A stretch of 9,398 nt of DNA from assembly GCA_003151895.1 (NCBI GenBank), contig PLYX01000116.1, positions 1 to 9,398 on the forward strand, read 5' to 3'. A model generated the notes under the pieces. That model worked only from the letters and a program-made list of their open reading frames with translations, searched no databases and was not told the origin of the DNA. Both the position numbers and the translations under genes were made by a program. Positions 1 through 5,128 of this stretch are shown here, piece by piece. How positions within the stretch are numbered: the first letter of the stretch is position 1; the number at the start of each line of letters is the position of its first letter. This DNA comes from Solirubrobacterales bacterium (GTDB lineage: Bacteria > Actinomycetota > Thermoleophilia > Solirubrobacterales > Solirubrobacteraceae).

Positions 1-368
1 GAGCGCAGCAGCGGCGCCGAGTCGAGCACGGGATCGGTGTTGGGCATTGCGATGACCGCGCCGAACCCACCCGCCGCGGCAGCACGAGTGCCCGTTTCCA
101 GATCCTCCTTGTGCTCCTGGCCAGGGCTGCGAAAGTGCACATGCGGGTCTACGAAAGCTGGCAGCAGATGCTTGCCGCGACCCTGCACCACCTCTGGCTG
201 CCCATCCGGATGAAGCTCGCCGGGCGCGGCCATCTGCGCGATCTTCCCATCGCGCACGAGCACGTCGCGAGGAGTGTCAAGACCGGCGCGCGGGTCGAGC
301 ACGTGCGCATCGCAAATCAACAGGTTGGCGCTCGGAAGCGCGCCGTGCATGAGCGGCGGGACGGCCAT
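1..368 (-). CDS. pyrC: Dihydroorotase, N-terminal part (runs off the left edge)
   Basis: Zinc-dependent cyclisation of N-carbamoyl-L-aspartate to dihydroorotate, third step of de novo pyrimidine synthesis in the cytoplasm. About 122 codons are visible. The metal-binding motif DPHVHFRSPG (residues 74-83) is followed by QEHKEDLETGTRAAAAGGF and the AMPNTDP segment (107-113), the usual signature of class I bacterial dihydroorotases of the amidohydrolase superfamily. I chose the ATG at 366-368. A GTG immediately before it (369-371) is also in frame, and an ATG at residue 7 could serve, but the first ATG overlaps a TGA as TGATG. There is no strong Shine-Dalgarno sequence, so expression probably depends on coupling to the upstream pyrB gene, whose stop lies 55 bp away across a tandem repeat. 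The gene continues beyond position 1. Confidence 0.93.
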   Translation of the reverse strand, partial: MAVPPLMHGALPSANLLICDAHVLDPRAGLDTPRDVLVRDGKIAQMAAPGELHPDGQPEVVQGRGKHLLPAFVDPHVHFRSPGQEHKEDLETGTRAAAAGGFGAVIAMPNTDPVLDSAPLLR

Positions 369-442
369 CACGCGAGCTGGGGTTCGGGGTGGAGATTCAT
401 GCGAGTTTGGGTTCGGAGCGGGCTCACGCGAGTTGCGGCTCG
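368..442 (-). repeat. Three imperfect tandem copies of the pyrB stop region
   Basis: Read on the minus strand, copies of the 19-mer CGAACCCNAACTCGCGTGA lie at 442-424, 415-397 and 386-368, with a period of 27-29 bp. The first copy encodes the last residues of PyrB (PEPQLA) and its TGA stop. The third would also encode PEPQLA then TGA, and its TGA overlaps the pyrC start as TGATG. The middle copy reads GCATGA. This looks like duplication of an ancestral pyrB/pyrC stop-start overlap, which opened the present 55-bp gap. Mechanism and effect on translation are inference. Confidence 0.75.
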
Positions 443-1356
443 GGGACTGGACGAAACACGCGCGAGCCGGAGAGCAGCTCATAGAGAACGGCCATGCGAA
501 CCACCACACCCGCCTCCACCTGGGCTGTGATGAGCGCCTGCGGCGAATCCACCACCTCGCCGGAGAGCTCCACTCCGCGGTTCACCGGTCCCGGGTGCAT
601 GAGCAGCTGACGCGGGGAGAGACGGCGGGCGTTCACCTGGAAGCAGGCGGCGTACTCGCGCAGCGAGGGCACCCACGCCTCGTTCATGCGCTCGTGCTGC
701 ATGCGCAACGCGTACACCACGTCGGCGTCAGCCAGCTCCTCCAGCGTGAAACGCACGTCGCAGCCGAGCGCCTCGATCCCGCGCGGGATGAGCGTGGGCG
801 GGCCCGCCACCGTCACCTTCGCCCCCATTCGCTGGAAGGCGAGGATGTTGGAGCGGGCGACCCTTGAATGGGCGACATCGCCGACGATCCAGATCGACAC
901 GCCGTCGAGCGAACCGAGCCTGCGGTGCAGCGTGTACACGTCGAGCAGCGCTTGGGTGGGATGCTCGTGCTTGCCGTCGCCCGCGTTCACGATCGCCGCG
1001 TTCGTCCAGCCCGACACCAGCTCCGCCGCGCCCGCCCACGGGGTGCGGATCACGATGGCGTCGGGCTTGTGGGCGCTGAGCGTGAGCACGGTGTCCTTCA
1101 ACGACTCGCCCTTCTCGACGCTCGAGCCGCTTGAGACGAAGTTCACAACGTCCGCGGAGAGGCGCTTGGCGGCAAGCTCGAACGAGCTGCGCGTGCGGGT
1201 GGAGGACTCGTAGAAGAGGTTGAGCACCATCCGGCCGCGCAAGGCGGGCACCTTCTTGATCTCACGGTCGGACACCTCGGCAAAGCGCGCGGCCTGCTCA
1301 ACGATTCGCTCGATCGCGGCGCGGTCGAGATCCTCGATCGAGAGCAGATGGTTCAC
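424..1356 (-). CDS. pyrB: Aspartate carbamoyltransferase catalytic chain
   Basis: Condenses carbamoyl phosphate with L-aspartate to N-carbamoyl-aspartate, the committed step of pyrimidine synthesis. The 310 residues match the usual catalytic-chain length. Visible motifs: the carbamoyl-phosphate loop SSTRTRSSFE (51-60), SGSSVEKGES with the lysine that reaches in from the neighbouring subunit (76-85, K82), HPTQALLD (132-139), and HPGPVNRG near the C-terminus (254-261). The start is GTG (1354-1356), overlapping the pyrR stop in a 4-bp GTGA, so translation is probably coupled to pyrR. No pyrI-type regulatory chain is seen, so the enzyme is probably an unregulated trimer or part of a complex with dihydroorotase. 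Control is expected through PyrR at the operon leader. Identification is secure. Confidence 0.97.
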   Translation of the reverse strand: MNHLLSIEDLDRAAIERIVEQAARFAEVSDREIKKVPALRGRMVLNLFYESSTRTRSSFELAAKRLSADVVNFVSSGSSVEKGESLKDTVLTLSAHKPDAIVIRTPWAGAAELVSGWTNAAIVNAGDGKHEHPTQALLDVYTLHRRLGSLDGVSIWIVGDVAHSRVARSNILAFQRMGAKVTVAGPPTLIPRGIEALGCDVRFTLEELADADVVYALRMQHERMNEAWVPSLREYAACFQVNARRLSPRQLLMHPGPVNRGVELSGEVVDSPQALITAQVEAGVVVRMAVLYELLSGSRVFRPVPEPQLA

Positions 1357-1913
1357 GTGCTCACACCAGACTCGACCGCGACCCGGCCGATCGCGACCTC
1401 GTCGACGCCGTCGAGCTCCTTCACGCGCACGCTCACATGCTCCCCGCGCGAGGTAGGGAGGTTCTTGCCGACGTAATCGGGGCGGATCGGCAGCTCGCGA
1501 TGGCCGCGGTCGGCGAGCACCGCGAGCTGCACGCGCTCAGGCCTTCCGTAGTCGAACAGCGCCTCGATGGCCGCACGCACGGTGCGACCCGTGTAGAGCA
1601 CGTCATCGACGATCACCACCGTGCGCTGGGAGAGGTCGAAGTCGATATGCGACGCATGCACCACCGGCGCCTGCGGCCGGGAGGCGACGTCGTCGCGATA
1701 GAAGCCGATGTCGAGATCCCCCAACGGCACATCGGTGTGCAGCAGGTCTCTCAGCAGGACTTGAAGGCGCTGGGCAAGGATGGCCCCACGACGGTGGATA
1801 CCAATAACGGCAACCGCGGAGGAACTCGTGTTGCGCTCGGCTATCTCGTGGGCGATACGCACCAGCGCTCGCGCCACCTCGTCCTCGGTGAGGACGATCT
1901 TCCCGTCGTTCAT
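1353..1913 (-). CDS. pyrR: Bifunctional pyrimidine operon regulator / uracil phosphoribosyltransferase
   Basis: PyrR binds a hairpin in pyr mRNA when UMP/UTP is plentiful and lowers expression; many members also convert uracil and PRPP to UMP. The 186 residues are typical. The PRPP-binding loop VVIVDDVLYTGRT lies at 99-111, preceded by IHRRGAILAQRL (39-50), both characteristic of type I phosphoribosyltransferases and of PyrR. The ATG start (1911-1913) has a strong Shine-Dalgarno AGGAAGG (1925-1919) at 5-nt spacing. Overlap of 4 bp with pyrB and a 51-bp gap from rnz make it the first pyr gene, and its own leader contains a PyrR-type binding hairpin, so autoregulation is likely. Confidence 0.97.
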   Translation of the reverse strand: MNDGKIVLTEDEVARALVRIAHEIAERNTSSSAVAVIGIHRRGAILAQRLQVLLRDLLHTDVPLGDLDIGFYRDDVASRPQAPVVHASHIDFDLSQRTVVIVDDVLYTGRTVRAAIEALFDYGRPERVQLAVLADRGHRELPIRPDYVGKNLPTSRGEHVSVRVKELDGVDEVAIGRVAVESGVST

Positions 1914-1950
1914 CTTTTCCTTCCTGGCCTCTCGGGACCGGGTTAAAGGA
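1914..1950 (-). promoter_or_regulatory. PyrR-binding hairpin over the pyrR ribosome binding site
   Basis: On the minus strand, GGTCCCGAGAGGCC (1939-1926) closely matches the PyrR binding-loop consensus known from Bacillus (ARUCCNGNGAGGYU). GGUC and GGCC can pair (one G-U) around a CCGAGA loop. Below it, UCCUU (1950-1946) is perfectly complementary to AAGGA (1922-1918), which overlaps the Shine-Dalgarno sequence of pyrR. Stabilising this structure should hide the ribosome binding site. No terminator or antiterminator pair is visible in the gap, so translational repression is favoured over attenuation, as reported for mycobacterial pyr operons. Sequence and pairing are seen; function is inferred. 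Confidence 0.75.
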
Positions 1951-1958
1951 GCAGGACG

Positions 1959-1964
1959 ACTGTA
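1959..1964 (-). promoter_or_regulatory. Possible -10 element for the pyr genes
   Basis: TACAGT on the minus strand fits the TANNNT pattern. A start 7 nt downstream would fall near 1952, immediately before the base of the PyrR hairpin, giving a leader of about 38 nt. No -35 hexamer resembling TTGACA is found at the proper distance, and rnz read-through could equally transcribe pyrR. Weak call based on position. Confidence 0.3.
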
Positions 1965-2939
1965 TCAGCGCGCGGCGACAGCCTCCGTGCTCGGCTGCTC
2001 GCGTGGCGGGCGACTCGACCAGCGGATCAACTGCGCGGGCCCCTTCTCCGGGAAGGGCACGTCGATCGTGTCGAAGTCGCGTGGGGCCTCGGTGGCAGCG
2101 AACACCGGCCGGGCCTCTTCGCGCAGATCCCCACCCGGGTAGCGGCTGGAGATGTGTGTCAGCGCAAGCATCCTCACGCACGCATCGCGCGCGAGCGCCG
2201 CCGCCTGGCGCGCCGTGCTGTGCCCGGTTTGGCGGGCACGCTCCAGCTCCTCCTCGGCGAACGTGGCCTCGTGCACGAGCACGTCCGCTTCGTGAGCGGC
2301 CACCGCAAGCGTCTCGCACGGCGAGGTGTCGCCGGAGATCGCGATCTTGCGGCCCTCGCGCGTGGGGCCCATCACCTGTTGGGGGGTTACTCCCGCGACC
2401 GTGTCCCCGCGCGTAAGCCTGCCGAAGTCCGGTCCGGGCGTCACCCCGAGCTGCTCGGCAAGCTTCGCATCGAGATGCCCCGCACGCGAGTCCTCGACGA
2501 GCACATAGCCGTACGCCGTGGCGCCGCGATGGCTCACGGGGACGGCCGCCACGACATAATCGTCAAAAGGCACCGATTGCGCCGGCTCCAGCTCGACCAC
2601 GCTCAGCTCGTAGGGAAGCCGGCCGTAGATAAAGCGCGTGTCGTCCATCATTTTTCGCAGGCCATTGGGTCCGTACACGGACAGCGGCTGGTCGCGTTCG
2701 CGCAACGCAAACGACTTGAGCATCCCGGGCAACCCGAGCCAGTGATCGGCATGGAAGTGCGTGATGAACACACAATCCACATCCACAAGCCCCACCGAGC
2801 GCGTCAGCTGGCGCTGCGTCCCTTCGCCGCAGTCGAACAGCAACCGGTCCCCGCCCCTGCGCACGAGGATCGCAGGCAACCCACGTCGATGGCTCGGCAC
2901 CGAGCCGCCCGTGCCGGCGAAGAACAGGGAGAGGTCCAT
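1965..2939 (-). CDS. rnz: Ribonuclease Z (tRNA 3' processing endonuclease)
   Basis: Zinc endonuclease of the metallo-beta-lactamase fold that trims the 3' trailer from tRNA precursors lacking an encoded CCA. At 324 residues it is the short bacterial form. Visible motifs: FDCGEGTQRQL (35-45), the metal-binding HFHADH (61-66), a further histidine in PVSHRG (H137), ISGDT (201-205), HEATF (223-227), TGHST (238-242) and THISSRY (261-267). The long insert between H66 and H137 fits the exosite region. Start ATG at 2937-2939; a TACCGT hexamer 7 nt upstream could be the -10 of a leaderless promoter. It lies 51 bp before pyrR on the same strand. The nearby tRNA-Arg gene lacks CCA, which fits the need for this enzyme. 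Confidence 0.95.
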   Translation of the reverse strand: MDLSLFFAGTGGSVPSHRRGLPAILVRRGGDRLLFDCGEGTQRQLTRSVGLVDVDCVFITHFHADHWLGLPGMLKSFALRERDQPLSVYGPNGLRKMMDDTRFIYGRLPYELSVVELEPAQSVPFDDYVVAAVPVSHRGATAYGYVLVEDSRAGHLDAKLAEQLGVTPGPDFGRLTRGDTVAGVTPQQVMGPTREGRKIAISGDTSPCETLAVAAHEADVLVHEATFAEEELERARQTGHSTARQAAALARDACVRMLALTHISSRYPGGDLREEARPVFAATEAPRDFDTIDVPFPEKGPAQLIRWSSRPPREQPSTEAVAAR

Positions 2940-3104
2940 GCGCGCAACGGTAGCGGTGGAGACGGGATGGAGACGGCTGGCGGGCGGCCGGACGGGAGCA
3001 GGTCGCCGGGTGGGCGCGCGAGCGGCTGGGCGCGGCGAGGCCCACGACGGCGGGAATACGCTCTAAGCTCAGGAGCGCAGCGGCGCGCTCGAACGGCGCC
3101 TCCT

Positions 3105-3177
3105 GCGCCCGTAGCTCAGTGGATAGAGCGTCCGCCTCCGGAGCGGAAGGTCGCGTGTTCGAATCACGCCGGGCGCG
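3105..3177 (+). tRNA. tRNA-Arg, anticodon CCG
   Basis: A full cloverleaf can be drawn: acceptor GCGCCCG (3105-3111) with CGGGCGC (3170-3176); D stem GCTC/GAGC (3114-3117, 3126-3129); anticodon stem TCCGC/GCGGA with loop CTCCGGA (3136-3142), anticodon CCG at 3138-3140 reading CGG arginine codons; variable loop AGGTC; T stem GCGTG/CACGC around TTCGAAT (3158-3164). The discriminator base is G3177 and no CCA is encoded. The 3' 46 nt are repeated at 6596, so this gene is the likely integration target of the neighbouring element. Confidence 0.97.
3132..3177 (+). repeat. Left attachment-site repeat inside tRNA-Arg
   Basis: The 3' part of the tRNA gene, from the anticodon stem to the discriminator base, is repeated in the same direction at 6596-6641 with 44 of 46 bases identical (C3144/T6608 and A3166/T6630 differ). 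Tyrosine recombinases of integrative elements commonly use tRNA 3' ends as attB, so this copy is read as the left junction of the island. Confidence 0.8.
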
Positions 3178-3302
3178 TCTCCCAATCCCGCTCAACCGCG
3201 CGGGTTCTCGGCCAAGGAGAGCGCGTTGTGCGGTGGTCCTGGGCCTCGAAATCCGGCCTCGTTTGCCTTTTCCTCTGCCTTTTCGTGCGCCCGACACCCC
3301 CA

Positions 3303-3335
3303 ACAGCGCGGTGTGGGGTCCCAAGACCCCGCTGT
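3303..3335 (-). terminator. Possible hairpin terminator after the coupled small-gene pair
   Basis: GGGTC (3316-3320) and GACCC (3325-3329) pair perfectly around CCAA, and ACAGCG (3303-3308) can pair with CGCTGT (3330-3335) with the intervening 3309-3315 bulged. It lies 14 bp past the stop of the gene ending at 3349. There is no U-run on either strand, so intrinsic termination is uncertain. The rest of 3178-3348, next to the left junction, contains no gene I can support. Confidence 0.4.
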
Positions 3336-3348
3336 CGGCAGAAATGAC

Positions 3349-3699
3349 TCAGGCGTCCGTCAGGACGGTGCGCTCGCGCATCTCCCGCAAGGGGTGGCGA
3401 CCCAGCCGGCTCGTGGTCATGTAAGTCGGGGCGTGCCCGTTGACGCGCTGACCGACGTTGACGGCAACACGGCGGCGCAGCCTGTCGATCAAGCTGCGGC
3501 GCGTCGGTACGAGCAGCAGATCACTCTCCTCGCCCACGATGACGGTTGGACGGCCGTCCGCGAGGTTGCGCCACACGACGTCATCGGCCCACTCTTGATC
3601 GCCGGGGACGAAGGCGACCTTGTCGGGATAGCCGAGATCGTCGTCGCTGAGCGACGCGGTCATGAAAACATCCCAGCTCTTGTCGGTGACGGTACTCAT
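3349..3699 (-). CDS. Hypothetical protein, second gene of a coupled pair
   Basis: 116 residues, not recognised. The sequence is acidic at the N-terminal half (SWDVFMTASLSDDDLGYP, then DQEWADDVVW at 34-43) and basic at the C-terminal half (PTRRSLIDRLRRRVAV around 65-80, HPLREMRERT near 101-110). No transmembrane segment, signal peptide or clear helix-turn-helix is visible. The ATG start (3697-3699) overlaps the stop of the upstream gene by 4 bp (ATGA), and GGGAG lies 8 nt before it within that gene, so the two are probably translated together in fixed ratio. It could be the partner in a toxin-antitoxin-like module on the island, but the protein itself gives no function. Its stop is followed by a candidate terminator. 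Confidence 0.7.
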   Translation of the reverse strand: MSTVTDKSWDVFMTASLSDDDLGYPDKVAFVPGDQEWADDVVWRNLADGRPTVIVGEESDLLLVPTRRSLIDRLRRRVAVNVGQRVNGHAPTYMTTSRLGRHPLREMRERTVLTDA

Positions 3700-4004
3700 C
3701 GGGCGTTCTCCCAGCTACGCACGATATCGGACCAGCCTCCTCGAATCTTGGCTTCGGCAGCGTACATCGCGTCGTTGACGGCGCCGTGCGTCACGATCGG
3801 TGGCTGCTTCTCGGCGCCGTCGTAGCGATGCTCGTGATGCTCTTGCGGATCGTGGACGTTGTCGAAGGCCCTCACCGTGTGCCAGGTCCCGTTGCGTTCA
3901 ACCAGCAGCACGATCGCGTATTCGATGGGATGGGAGCTTGAACGCTCAATGACCATCATCACGCCGGGCGCAATGAACAGTTCCCGTGTCCGATCCTTGG
4001 GCAA
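3696..4004 (-). CDS. Small unknown protein with FDN and HHEHRY motifs, possibly TumE-like
   Basis: 102 residues. A strand-rich first half (FIAPGVMMVIE, EYAIVLLVERNGTWHTVRAFDN) leads into EHHEHRYDGAEK (55-66) and a helical C-terminal part (VNDAMYAAEAKIRGGWSDIVRSW). A small beta fold with an FDN segment followed by a His-rich HxHRY motif recalls TumE-type toxin proteins (DUF6516-like); this is resemblance by eye only. The start is TTG (4002-4004), just after the stop of the integrase remnant (TGA 4008-4010), and the end overlaps the next gene by 4 bp. Other starts are possible: GTG and ATG codons lie around residue 14. The arrangement integrase, toxin-like gene, partner would suit a maintenance module of the island. 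Confidence 0.7.
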   Translation of the reverse strand: MPKDRTRELFIAPGVMMVIERSSSHPIEYAIVLLVERNGTWHTVRAFDNVHDPQEHHEHRYDGAEKQPPIVTHGAVNDAMYAAEAKIRGGWSDIVRSWENAR

Positions 4005-4007
4005 TGG

Positions 4008-4190
4008 TCAGCCTTCCACCAGGAGCTGTAGTGACGCCTTCTCATCCTCTCCGCGCCGCATCGCCTGGCGGTAGACGCGCAGGGCGAGGGCGGGATCGGT
4101 GTGGCCCATCTCGTCCATGACGACGCCGGGGTCCTCGCCGATCGCGTAGAGGATGCTCGCGAATGTGCGTCGCACACGCCACAAGAACCC
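4008..4190 (-). pseudogene. Tyrosine recombinase (phage-type integrase), C-terminal remnant
   Basis: About 60 codons ending in TGA at 4008-4010. The translation contains RRTFASILYAIGEDPG, then MDEMGHTDPALALRVYRQAM: the arginine region (normally LRRTFAS or LRHTFAS), the GHT histidine box and the C-terminal tyrosine nucleophile of the tyrosine recombinase active site. The N-terminal domain and the first catalytic Arg/Lys are missing. Upstream in this frame a stop occurs at 4206-4208 and family resemblance stops near 4180, so the gene was truncated by a deletion or rearrangement. It lies 3 bp before the small-gene pair. Its presence explains the tRNA-linked direct repeats, although the protein can no longer recombine DNA. 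Confidence 0.85.
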
Positions 4191-4669
4191 AGCTGCGCGC
4201 CATGACTACCACCGCGAACGCCCACCACTCCGACGTCTTCAACACACGTACCCAGAGCCTTACGAACGCTTGGGTCACGAGCAACGGCTGGGCGAAGGCC
4301 GAACAGCGCTTCCGGCATCCCTTGAACCCGGGGCAGCGACAGCGGGGAGTGTTCATCGTCTTTCGCGTGGCGGACGGACACTGACGTGTCGTGACCTACG
4401 GCTCTGCGGTATGCAACGCCGGGCAGCACGCAATCCCTCCCGCCGTATGCCGAGTGCTGGGGCTGGCTTAACCCTTCCGGGCAAGCACCACCGTGAGAAC
4501 GTGCTTGCCTTCGAGGCTTATCACGCGCACTCCGCAACACGCCCGACCGCGGCATCGACCGCGAACGCTGGCCGATCCAAGTCGCTCCTGGTCGATGATT
4601 CCCGCAAAGAGCGGCACGAGTCTCGTCGCCACCGCGTACCGTCCGGAGACCGGCGTATCTTCAACGGCG
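4191..4669. other. 479-bp stretch without a convincing gene
   Basis: This follows the broken 5' edge of the integrase remnant. Reading frames on both strands are open for long distances, as expected at this GC content, and none resembles a known family. The best candidate is a plus-strand 60-codon frame from ATG 4202 to the stop at 4384 (starting MTTTANAHHSDVFNTRTQ and ending GVFIVFRVADGH), with mostly G/C third positions but no ribosome binding site. A minus-strand frame ending in KHVLTVVLARKG at 4468 also reads plausibly but lacks a clear start. The stretch may be scrambled remains of integrase or cargo genes. Confidence 0.35.
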
Positions 4670-4894
4670 ATGACCGAACGCCAGTCAAGCGAAGTCGAGA
4701 AGGTTCTCCTGCACGTCAGCGACGCGAGGTCGCGAGCGCGCAAGGCGGCCGAGGCTTGCGCCAAGGATGGAGCCGAAGCCCATATCGTCGCGGCGCTGGC
4801 CGACGCGGAGCGCCAGCTTGCCGAGCTCCATCGCAAGCTCTCACAGGGCACGTACTACGCAGTGCCCGACAAGTCCCTGAAGCTCGCCGTCTAG
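4670..4894 (+). CDS. Small hydrophilic helical protein, unknown
   Basis: 74 residues from ATG 4670. Most of it is predicted by eye to be alpha-helical: alternating charged and alanine-rich segments (EVEKVLLHVSDARSRARKAA, then AHIVAALADAERQLAELHRKL) suggest two amphipathic helices or a short coiled coil, followed by a short tail (GTYYAVPDKSLKLAV). No cysteine cluster, membrane segment or known catalytic motif. A TATCTT hexamer (4656-4661), 8 nt before the ATG, could be a -10 for a near-leaderless message; no Shine-Dalgarno sequence is visible. The frame is open further upstream to 4493, with another ATG at 4595. It is followed after 18 bp by the methyltransferase stub across a perfect palindrome, so it may have been an accessory gene of that system. 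Function not known. Confidence 0.6.
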   Translation: MTERQSSEVEKVLLHVSDARSRARKAAEACAKDGAEAHIVAALADAERQLAELHRKLSQGTYYAVPDKSLKLAV

Positions 4895-4916
4895 TCACGG
4901 GCCGGCCGGCCCGTGA
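4895..4916. promoter_or_regulatory. 22-bp perfect palindrome before the methyltransferase stub
   Basis: The half TCACGGGCCGG (4895-4905) is followed directly by its exact reverse complement (4906-4916). It begins on the base after the stop codon of the upstream small gene and includes the GTG start (4913-4915) of the methyltransferase stub. It could be an operator for a dimeric repressor, a control site linked to DNA methylation, or a very GC-rich hairpin in the mRNA. There is no U-run after it. The symmetry is seen; the role is unknown. Confidence 0.6.
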
Positions 4917-5128
4917 CCGCTGAAGACATCAAGCGCAACCTCGTCGAGTTCGCGCGCAAGTGGAGTCTCTACGACGGCAGCGAGCGCGCCGAGGCGCAGA
5001 CGTTCCTCAACGAGCTGTTCGCTGCCTACGGGCAGGATCGCTACGACATCGGCTCGCGTTCATGGAGCTGGTTATTGTCTCTCGGATTCAATCAACGTGG
5101 TTATAGGGTGTGGGCGCGGCGCATGTAG
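4913..5128 (+). pseudogene. N-terminal stub of an adenine-specific DNA methyltransferase
   Basis: The first 50 or so residues, with FARKWSLYDGSERAEAQTFL (13-32) and NELFAAYGQDRYDIGSR (33-49), resemble the N-terminal helical region of large class I SAM-dependent DNA methyltransferases of the MmeI/type IIG kind, in which a (F/W)-rich helix is followed by ER-A-QxFL-x-LF-x-xG. Those proteins run to many hundreds of residues with SAM-binding FxGxG and NPPY motifs; none is present here. The likeness ends near 5060 and the frame ends at 5128 after an unrelated tail, which overlaps the 3' end of the convergent ATPase gene by 28 bp. It therefore looks truncated by a deletion that joined it to the ATPase region. 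The family call is by resemblance to remembered sequences. Confidence 0.6.

Noticed and set aside
686..1213. Plus-strand open frames opposite pyrB
   Set aside because: Shadows of the well-supported pyrB gene, with no family resemblance.
3062..3104. Short inverted repeats just upstream of the tRNA (GAGCGC/GCGCTC)
   Set aside because: Short, GC-only pairing that is expected often in this base composition; not convincing as a terminator or promoter.
2563..3324. A 253-codon minus-strand frame containing RDSNTRPSAPEADALSTELR
   Set aside because: That peptide comes from reading antisense through the tRNA-Arg gene, a well-known source of false hypothetical proteins; the rest overlaps rnz out of frame.
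2154..3347. A 397-codon plus-strand open frame
   Set aside because: It runs antisense through rnz, whose motifs are certain, then through the tRNA-Arg gene; its composition is Arg/His-rich as expected of a shadow frame in GC-rich DNA.
3959..4555. A 198-codon minus-strand frame over the integrase remnant
   Set aside because: It is a different frame from the one giving the integrase motifs, and its translation is low-information Ser/Arg-rich sequence.
4468..4851. A 127-codon minus-strand frame ending in VISLEGKHVLTVVLARKG
   Set aside because: The C-terminal half reads like protein, but the N-terminal half is a Ser/Ala-rich shadow of the plus-strand helical gene and there is no start signal; not enough to call a gene.
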